From Chytridium lagenaria (Eukaryota > Chytridiomycota > Chytridiomycetes > Chytridiales > Chytridiaceae), in assembly GCA_025449115.1 (NCBI GenBank), contig JAHLKC010000022.1:62001-126000 (forward strand): 64,000 nucleotides of DNA, given 5' to 3'. The notes below the pieces were generated by a model. The model had not been told where the DNA came from. It worked only from the letters and a program-made list of their open reading frames with translations, and searched no databases. Below are positions 47,936-56,256 of this stretch, piece by piece. How positions within the stretch are numbered: position 1 is the first letter of the stretch; every line of letters starts with the position of its first letter. Position numbers and translations under genes: made by a program.

Positions 47936-50900
47936 ATGGAGGTGCTCCCTGGAGCTCAAATGACCTCTCAAAACGGCGTCTCCGTTACCGCCCTCAGCAA
48001 AGCCTGCGATGTTAGGCCAGTCTGCAAAGTTAAACGAAAGGTAAGGTTTCTCTTCATCCCTGTCTCAAACACATCTTCATTTTAACGATATTGTACTCTA
48101 ATACATAATCTAAATAGGTTGGTAAATCACAGGTAGCCCCTCTCAACAATGCTGGCTCCGAACTATTTGCGAATAGTATGTATCATTCCTGAGATATTCT
48201 GTATCTGATATTATTTTGTACCTTTTCGCTTAGAAATGAGCCCTACCAAGAGTCTTGGCGACTTTGAGTGCGAATTGGTTATCGGAGAGGGTAGCTTCGG
48301 CAAGGTTCGGATTCTTTTGACCCATCTACGTTTTCTTAAATCCATCCAATGAAACGATGGCTAAAACTTCACCTTCCTTTAGGTACTTCTCGCCAAGGAG
48401 ATCTATACGGGTGCTCGATACGCTCTTAAAACTGTCAAAAAGATCGGTTTGACGCCAAAGGGCCTTGATCGGTGAGTTTTTTGACGTTATTTTCCTTCTT
48501 ATCCCACACCTCCCCTCGCGAAATAGTTTAACCTTTTATTACAGTCTTTCCAACGAACTCGAGGTGTTTAAGATTGGAAACGCGAGCCCCCACCTTATCC
48601 ACCTCTCATGGGCCATCGACACACCGACCCATATCAACTTTGTGATGGAGTTGGCGTGTACTGATCTTCAGTACTTTGTCGAAGATTACCAATTGGAGTT
48701 GACCGAAGCGCTTTTCTGTGCCTCCGAAATTCTCCTTGGCATGGAATACCTTCATGAAAACGGGATCATCCATCGGTATATCTTACTTTTATTCACACCA
48801 CTTATCATGTTTTAGCGATATCAAGCCACAGAACATCCTTATTGACCATGAACCCCCCTCTGGCAACAACACCCCCAAGCTTCTTCGTCTCAAGATTGGC
48901 GATTACGGTATGGCCATCAAGGCGCCTTGTTCCGATGAGGGTGTTGGGGCGTTGACCTACATGTCGCCAGAAATGCTTCGCCTTGAATCGTACGGTATTG
49001 ACACTGATTACTGGAGTTTCGGTGTCACTTTGTTCTACTTAGTCCAGTGCGATGTATGTGCATGCTGTTTTTCTTAAATTGACTTTCTTTGTTGTATATT
49101 TCGTCTTTTATTGGATACTGATCGCTGTGTTGTTTAGGTACCGTTTTATGGAAAGACCCCTGAAGAGATCTTGGAGATGATCTACAGCGGCGACTCTATT
49201 GAGTTTTTTCACGCTGAAAACGAATTCAGTGACGAAGAAAAAGGCCAATTCGAGGTTCTCCTTGATCTGATTCGGAAGGTAAACATGCGTCCTTTTTTTT
49301 TATCCTTCAAATATATCCTAACCAAAATCCCTCTTACTCTTTTCTTTTAAATATATAGCTCTTAAACCCAACCCAATCGCAACGCCGTCAATTCATCAAA
49401 ACCATCCGTTCTCACCCCTTCTTCGCACCAGTAGACTGGACCGCTAGCCGCATCACCACACCCGATCCCGTGGTCAGCACCACCGCCTCCAAGCCATCCG
49501 TCAGTGAAGCCGAGACTCGCAAGAATGAGACGTATCATGAGTTTGTCACTGTCATCTTGGAACGGGATGTGGAGAGCGGGATTCGGGTTCTGCCTGCGTT
49601 TAATTATTCGAGAGCTTTACTGGGGATTGGTGATGGTGAGGAGCGTCGGGAAGCGGTGGTGGCTCCCGCTGCTTCCCCGACACCGTTTTCGGTGGAGGCT
49701 TTGACGCAGCATGGAGGGTTGAATCCTACTAGCCTTTTGGATGCTACCTCTTCGTCACCGTTTTCCGTCGAGGCTTTGACGCATGGAGAGTTGAATGAAA
49801 ACCTTGTGGATGCTACGTCAGTGACTGCCGTTGCTTCCATGACACCTTTTTCGAAGACTTTGACGCATGGAGGGTTGAATCCTACTAACCTTGTGGATGC
49901 TACGTCGGTGACCGCCGCTGCTTCCGTGACGGTTTCGGAAGCTTACACGGCTGAAGGGTTGACCCTTGTGGATGCTACTCTGTCAACTCCCGCTACTTTC
50001 GTGACGCCTGTTTTGGAGACTCACACGCACTTGAGCTTTTGTGCGTCGGTCGTTCCCGCTGATTCCGTGACACCGTTTTCCGAGGTTTACACGTCTGAAG
50101 GGTTGACCCTTGTGGATGCTACTCTGTCAACTCCAGCTACTTACCCGTCACCGGTTTCGGAGACTCACACGCAGTTGAGCCTTTGTGCGTCGGTCGTTCC
50201 CGCTGATTCCGTGACACCGTTTTCCGAGGTTTACACGTCTGGAGGGTTGAGCCTTGTTGCAACGGGAACTCCTGATGAGGGTATGGAGGGTGTGGTAGGG
50301 GATGTTACGGTCAACCATGCTAGCTTAAAGATGAGCGAGGGGATCCTGCGTGAGACACGAGCTACGATGGGTGGCGAGAAAAGGTTATTTGATGTGGATG
50401 AGGGAAGGGTGAGGCGGTGGTTGAGGGGGTGGTTGAGGGGGTGGTTGAGGGGGTGGTTCAGGGGGTGGAGGTGCGAGTGGAGTCAAAGGAGACGGATAGT
50501 GGTGATGGAATCTGTGAGTCTTCTTTGGAGGAGGATGGGATGGAGGGACGGTTGGGTGATGTTGTTGCTTCTGGACGTGAGGTTGGCATCTCTCCTAACG
50601 TCGGTATCTCCTCTGAGGCCGGCATCTCTCCTGAGGTCTGCGTCTCCCCTGAGGTCGGCATCTCCCCTGAGGTCGGCATCCCTCCTGAGGTCGGCATCTC
50701 CTCTGAGGCCGGCCTCTTGCTGAAGTCGGCATCTCTTCTGAGGTTTACATCTCTCCTGAGGGCCGGCATTTTCCATCCGGCGTCTCCCCTGAGGCTGGCA
50801 TTTCTCCAGAGGTTGGCATCTCCCGTGGCCGACATCCCTCCTGAGGTCGGCTTCTCTCCAGAGGTTGTACCTCCTGAGGTCGGGCGTCTCCCCTGAGGCT

Positions 50901-51316
50901 GGCATTTCTCCAGAGGTTGGCATCTCCCCGTGGCCGACATCCCTCCTGAGGTCGGCTTCTCTCCAGAGGTTGGTATCTCTCCTGAGGTCGGCGTCTCCCC
51001 TGAGGCCGACATCCCTCCTGAGGTCTGCATCGCGCCTGATGCCGGCATCTCTTCTGAGGTTGGCATCTCCCCTGAGACTGGCATTTCTCCAGACGTTGGC
51101 GTCTCTCTTAAGGCCGGCATTTCCCCCGTGGCCGGCGTCTCTCCTGAAGTCATCTCCCCCGTGGCTGGAATCTCCTCTGAGGCCGGCGTCTCCCTGAGGT
51201 CGGCATCTCCCCGTGGCCGACATCCCTCCTGAAGTCAACATCTCCCCGGATGCCGGCATCTCCCCGAGGTTGGTGATGGCAAACGAAAGCGAAGACGTGT
51301 TGGCGGGGTATATTAA
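47936..51316 (+). CDS. Divergent Ser/Thr protein kinase (DYG type) with long repetitive tail
   Basis: The start is MEVLPGAQMTSQNGVSVTAL. Exon 3 begins at about 48,235. The glycine loop IGEGSFGKV is split by an intron (about 48,305-48,382). ARYALKTVKK holds the ATP-site Lys. NFVMELACTDLQYFVE recalls the matching segment of the kinase at 36.4 kb. The catalytic loop HRDIKPQNIL is canonical and also split by an intron. The Mg-binding motif is DYG (KIGDYGMAI) instead of DFG; the APE box is YMSPEML, then DTDYWSFGVTLFY. The C-terminal tail has a 48-residue repeat (two good copies 144 bp apart, from about 49,958), a Val-Glu-Gly-Val run, and an 18-bp minisatellite giving GISPEV-like hexapeptides (50,580-51,270). 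The most likely end is KRKRRRVGGVY-stop at 51,316; in another frame the end is 51,404. One-base shifts occur near 50,400 and within the repeat. Confidence 0.78.
50580..51270 (+). repeat. Coding 18-bp minisatellite
   Basis: About 35-40 imperfect copies of an 18-bp unit of the form GGCATCTCTCCTGAGGTC, encoding Gly-Ile-Ser-Pro-Glu-Val in the kinase frame. Some units are 17 or 19 bp, so the encoded peptide slips between frames (GISPEV, ASLLRS). The copy count is by eye. Confidence 0.85.
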
Positions 51317-51868
51317 AAGATTGGGAGGTGGTTTCAGGGAATGTATCTTGGGGGTGCTTTTGGGGGAGGAGGATGGATGTATGATGTTGAGTGTTTTCTT
51401 TTAAAGTGTTGTGGGTGTTTTCCTTTTTATGTTTTTTTTTGGTATTTTGTAAAGTTCACTCCCCACTATATAATTTCTGGTTTTCGTATTTTGGTTTCGT
51501 GTTATGACGTGACTCGTTTTTCGATAATGATTTATCTTGTAAAGTTTAATGATCGAGTTATAACTTTTGTTTTTTCTTTGAAACCTCTTCATCTCTTTTT
51601 GTTGACATGAGTATCAACGAACAGAGGCATTGAATAAATGATGACGGATATTAATAATTTATTTACAGATACACAATATCTAACAGGGATTTGAAGTTGA
51701 GAAAGCAAAACAAAATAACGGGATCCAAACAAAGGACGAAATCCCCTCCAAAAAAAAAACGGTCTATCCACACACATAAATAAATAAAAAAACTCACACA
51801 TCGAAGCATCTCCCACACACACACATGCAACCCCACAATCCATCGCCCCCATCAAATCACCCCCACCC

Positions 51869-52485
51869 TCAAGCCTCATCATCACTCCTAACTTTTTCCG
51901 TTTCTTCAACACCCCCAACCCCTCCCCCACCCCCCTTTTCTCCCACATCCTCTTCACTAAACAACCCCGTCTCCTCCCTCTGTCTCGCCTCCAAGCTTTT
52001 CGCAAACGTCATACTCGAATTAGAAAAAATCCGATCCAGCTCTGTGAATTTGTTTTTGCGCTTATCTGTACGCCCTGTGATGTAGTTTTCGTAGCCTTTG
52101 ACTATGTTGCCTTGGAGGGTGTCGTCGAGGTAGGAGGTTTCGTATTGGTAGAGGGAGAATTCGAGGTGTTGCTGGTGGGATGTGGGTGTGGGATGGTGTG
52201 AAATGGGTGAGGGAGGGATGGTGTGAAATGGGTGAGGAAGGGATGGTGTAAAATGGGTGAGGAAGGGATGGTGTAAAACGGTTGAGGAAGGGGATAGACA
52301 ACTTACAAGTTCTCGTTCTCGTTCCTTTTTTTTGTCGAGAAGGGATTTGAGTTTTTGTTCTGCGTCAACGAGCTTTTTCCGGGTTAAGTGGTGAATGAAT
52401 TGAATAAAAGTACCTCTTGGTTTGGGGCGTTGCCAACGTTGGTGACGGCTGCTGTGGTTGATGTGGATGGGGTTGGGGTGACCAT
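51869..52485 (-). CDS. EAF6: Chromatin-modification protein EAF6 (NuA4/ING-complex subunit)
   Basis: EAF6 is a small coiled-coil subunit of the NuA4, NuA3 and MOZ/HBO1 histone acetyltransferase complexes. The first exon is MVTPTPSTSTTAAVTNVGNA. A 41-nt intron (GTACTTTT to AAAAAG) follows, then LVDAEQKLKSLLDKKKERER, the coiled coil. After a second intron (about 52,173-52,306, containing a 25-bp tandem repeat) come HLEFSLYQYETSYLDDTLQG and NIVKGYENYI. These match the Glu-Thr-Ser-Tyr-Leu...Gly-Asn-Ile...Gly-(Phe/Tyr)-x-x-Tyr signature of EAF6. FTELDRIFSNSS is also conserved. The tail is Gly/Glu-rich and ends RSDDEA-stop at 51,869. It is head-to-head with TAD3, 31 bp between start codons. Confidence 0.88.
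52190..52289. repeat. 25-bp tandem repeat, four copies, inside an EAF6 intron
   Basis: Units start at 52,190, 52,215, 52,240 and 52,265; each reads GGGATGGTGTGAAATGGGTG plus five bases, with one to three changes. It lies wholly within the second intron of EAF6. Confidence 0.85.
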
Positions 52486-52516
52486 TTTATTTTTTGGTTT
52501 GAAATTTTTTGTTGGG

Positions 52517-53913
52517 ATGACGGTTAGACCTGTGTTGAGTGATGCATGGACGAGAGAGTTGGAGACAGGTGTGTGTGTGTGATGATGATGAGGATGAGTT
52601 TTTTTTTTGGATGATTGATGGGTGGTTTTCTGTTTTTGGGTGTAGTTGAGGTCTATGTTGTGACGGTGAGGCCAAAGGATTTGAGTGGATGGATAAGGTG
52701 GGTGTTGGGTAGAGTATTTTATATATGCTTATGCATGGTGTTTTTGTTGGTTGGTTGTTAGGAAGCTTGGCAAGGATTATCCGATGGGGAGTTGGATCAT
52801 TTGAAGAGGATAAGACGGGTTCAAGATGGGTCAGGTAAGATTGCGCTGGATGGTAAAGATGAAATAACACTCTTTTTATGACAAGAAACGATATCCCAGA
52901 TTATTTTGACGCCTGTCGGTGATGTGAGTTTGGGTGACGTTGAAGCGTACCTTTTGGAATGTGGATGGATGCATGAAGGGATAGGAACTGCGATGGTGTC
53001 AAAGTATCCGGCCATGTCACGGAGACAGTTGGATGAATGGAAAGTGTTGTGGCCCATGAGTTTTCATGTACATTCGGGTGAGTGGTTCGTGATAGGTGGA
53101 GTAGGAGGGACATGGCTGATGCAGATGATTCTTTTTTATGTGTGTAGAGACACCTTCTATTTCGTTTGATGATAAGGAGGCTGTGAAGGAGGTGTTGGGG
53201 TATATGGATATGGCGAGACGGTGTGCGAATGAGGCAAGAGAGAGTGGAGATGGCGAGGTATGATGTTGTTTTTTTGGTTTCTTTTATACAAAAAGAAAAA
53301 AGGCTTATGAGTGTTGTGATGGTAGGGAGTTGGGGTGGTGATGGTGCATAGGGAGAGTGGAGTTGTGATTCAAGCAAGAGATGGACGGGTCAAGCATCCG
53401 TTGAAGCATGCAGTGATGAATGGGATTGCGATGGTGGCGGAGAATGAGAGAAGGAGACGAGAGATGAAGAAGAAGAATAAGATGGGGAAGAAGAGACGAA
53501 AGATTGGCACGGTGGATGGAGGTGATGGTGTTGATGCAGTGATGGATGGTTATGATGGAGAGGAAAGAGAGGACAGAGGAGATGAAGATGAAGAGGATGA
53601 AAGAGAGGAGGGATATCTTTGCACAGGATTTGACGTGTATGTGACGCGTGAGCCGTGTGAAATGTGCACGATGGCACTGTTGCATTCACGGATATCGCGA
53701 GTGTTTTTCAGCTCAGTAGAATCAAAGGTAGAATCAAAGGTAGAATCAAAGGAAGAGGATAAAAGTCATACTCGGACTCCTACTACTACTCAGAGTAGTA
53801 GTAATAAGAATACTAGTAATAATATCAAAGGAATGATGAGTGAATGGAAGATGCATGTTCACCCATCGTTAAACCATCACTTTGAAGCCTTTGACGTCAT
53901 ATTTGTTGATTAG
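52517..53913 (+). CDS. TAD3: tRNA-specific adenosine deaminase subunit TAD3/ADAT3
   Basis: TAD3 is the non-catalytic partner of TAD2; the dimer converts A34 to inosine at the wobble position of several tRNAs. Exon 1 is [17 protein letters not shown], joined to [50 protein letters not shown], the [16 protein letters not shown] segment (the Trp-Pro is typical) and a short linker lead to the deaminase domain. The zinc site is HPLKHAVM, with Val in place of the catalytic Glu, as in all TAD3 proteins. Then come [29 protein letters not shown] and, much later, [10 protein letters not shown]. Two unusual low-complexity inserts interrupt the domain (about 53,450-53,610 and 53,725-53,850); the second includes a 15-bp unit repeated three times. 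A small frame problem remains at the exon junction near 52,905. Confidence 0.88.
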
Positions 53914-54118
53914 AAAATTAATTAATTAATTAATTATTACTAGAATATTATATTTATTTAAATCATTTAGCCAATGATCATTGAGTTCTATTATTTCTTC
54001 TTTTCCTTCTAGAACAAATAACAACAAAAAGGGCAAAGCATTTTAATCACCCTTTCCTTCAATTGATTTGCTTCTCATTCATTCATTCATTCTTTCATTC
54101 TCTATCAAACAAGTAAAC
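53914..54118. other. Short intergenic region between TAD3 and YOP1
   Basis: About 200 bp with a short ATTA tandem run right after the TAD3 stop (53,918-53,940) and CATT repeats near 54,075 in the YOP1 leader. No gene seen. Confidence 0.6.
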
Positions 54119-54374
54119 ATGGACAAGGTCAACTGTGAGTAGATAGATGCATACATCTCTTACTCTCTCTCTCACCCATGCGTGCCGTTCTTTTATACTG
54201 TTTGTCGTACTCTGTTGAGCATGGCTGGAATCATAGTCATAATCATAACGATGGATGCATGCATGCATGCATGGGGGGAGGGCTTGGACATTTATTTATT
54301 CATTCAGTGCTGATACTGCAGCATTGCATCTACTTCATTCATGTGTTCACTTATCTCATGGAGCTGTCTGTCTG

Positions 54375-54417
<43 letters not shown>

Positions 54418-54523
54418 GCTTTGCGTTTGTGGTGGTGGCGCACATTCTCTTCTATTTATTAATTCATTACCTCGCGCTTTCATACTAATACACATCTTCT
54501 TGCTCGATGGATCCTTTTCTTCT

Positions 54524-54564
<41 letters not shown>

Positions 54565-55623
54565 ACATCAGACTACCTCGCTCAGGTGAGTTCACCTTAC
54601 TATTGTGTTTTTGTTTTTGTTTTTTTTTTGCTTCACCACTTTTTGCAATCTATTCACTTTTCAATATATTGGATACCATCTGACCCTGGCATTCTCCTCA
54701 TTTCCGCCTCTTTTTCCTTTCTACTGGATAATAGCTCGACAAGGAGCTCACCAAGATCCCCGTTGCCGTGGAGATTGAAAAGGTTTGCTTTACTGCTTTT
54801 TTTTGGCTTTTTCCTGAAATGATGAAATTGGGTGTATTGACATTTGTTCACTTTATTAGAGGACCAAGGTTCCCAAGGCTTACATTGCTGGTGGTCTCGG
54901 TGCTGTCACCTTTATCCTCATCTTCCTCAACTTCTGGTGAGTTGTCTTTTTCGATCAATTATAATTGTGTACTCGCTTATATATAATTACATCTTTTACT
55001 CACATTGTTATTCTTGATTGATTCACGCGAATTCAGGGGCAACTTCCTCACCACCATCATTGGTTTCGCTTGGTAAGCCTTTCAATCTTTTTTGTTTTTA
55101 TAAAATTCTGATACTAATTTTTTTTTTTCAACAGGCCCGCTACCAATCTTTCAAGGCCATCGAGTCTACCAACAAGACGATGACCGTCAATGGTTGACTT
55201 ACTGGACCGTCTTTGGCATGCTCAACATTCTCGAGTTCTTTCCGACATTCTCCTCTACTGTAAGTCATCTACAATCCCTTGCCGCCCTTCTCCCGTCAAA
55301 GCATATTTAACCAACCCTTTTTTTCTCCTCAATATAATCAGGGATCCCCTTTTACTACGTCTTCAAGGCCGGTGCCATCTTGTACCTCATCCTCCCCCAA
55401 ACCCGTGGTGCCACCGTTGTCTACAACACTGTCCTCCGCCCTTACCTCCTCAAGAAGGAGAGCTCCATTGACGAGGGTATCTCCAAGATTCGCGTAAGTC
55501 TCTTTTTCCTCTTTAGTTTTTTTAGCAAACTTGACTTTGTCAACAACCGTCTAAACTTCTTTTCTTTTCATAAAGACCTCTGCCGTGTCTGCCGCTGGCG
55601 ACCTTGCCGAGAAGAGGGAATAA
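54119..55623 (+). CDS. YOP1: ER-shaping hairpin protein YOP1/REEP (TB2/DP1/HVA22 family)
   Basis: YOP1 bends tubular endoplasmic reticulum membranes with reticulons. The protein starts with two microexons: 16 nt (54,119-54,134, MDKVN) and 14 nt (54,572-54,585, YLAQ), joined as MDKVNYYLAQLDKELTKIP. TKVPKAYIAGGLGAVTF, LIFLNFWGNFLTTIIGFAWP form the first hairpin. The next exon continues SFKAIES, DDRQWLTYWTVFGMLNILEF, then IPFYYVFKAGAILYLILPQT, RGATVVYNTVLRPYLLKKE and a short C-terminus ending at 55,623. This is the complete TB2/DP1 domain. Two one-base losses, at about 55,141 and 55,177, break the frame in the most conserved part. Intron 1 is unusually long for this window and packed with simple repeats (GA, ATC and GCAT runs). 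Confidence 0.9.
54375..54563. repeat. Microsatellites in YOP1 intron 1
   Basis: A GA run at about 54,381-54,417 with one interruption and an ATC run at about 54,528-54,563. Both are within the first intron. Open frames read across them are artefacts of the repeats. Confidence 0.85.
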
Positions 55624-56256
55624 AGCACCTCCCTTTTTTATGAATAACATCAGAAACACAAAAAAACTTTCTCTATCTTTCTTTTTGCTCCCTTCCCCTT
55701 TTATTCATCTGGATTGATCGATATGTTTGCATTTACTTTGTAAAGTATGTATTCCCCCCTTTTGTTGTCCCCTGCTTTTCGTCTCATGTCTATTTGACGC
55801 TCCCCCTTTTTATTTTTTGGTCATTTTGAATACAAAAAAAGTCCTTTTCTATTTTTTTGTTTTGCTGTGATCATGGGCTTTTTTAAAAATATGACTTTGC
55901 GTTTGAAAGAAGGTAAATGATGCGTTCCTTGTGAAAATTATGAGGCTGAAGCCTCACGCGTCCAGATCCGCGTCCAGATCCGCGTCCAGATCCATTCCAT
56001 TCCAAAACCACCAATGGATTGAATTGTCTAATTTTTTACGCGCATGTTCCCTCCCATATTATTACCCCAAACCACTCTTTTACTTACCATTTACTCACTC
56101 AACTCCAACGTCAGCCTCCCTCCCCCCCTCAAACAAGCAGTCAGTCTCCCACGTCCGAATAATAAAAAAAAACTTGAAGCAAAATTTCTTCTCTAAAACG
56201 CTTTCCAGTTCTTTCCAACTTATTTACTCTCTCCCCGTAACCTTCCCTCTCACAAA
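55624..56256. other. Intergenic region between YOP1 and the Mei2-like gene
   Basis: About 630 bp. The first half is T-rich, probably the YOP1 3' region. Three perfect 12-bp copies of GCGTCCAGATCC sit at 55,958-55,993. The last 200 bp are C/T-rich and should be the Mei2-like promoter and leader. No gene seen. Confidence 0.5.

Noticed and set aside
50458..51259. Long minus-strand open frames (SGEMPT or LRRDAD repeats)
   Set aside because: They are the reverse reading of the 18-bp coding minisatellite of the second kinase and have no start or splice support.
54304..54564. Minus-strand open frame with poly-Met and Ser-Leu repeats
   Set aside because: It is simple ATC and GA repeats within YOP1 intron 1.
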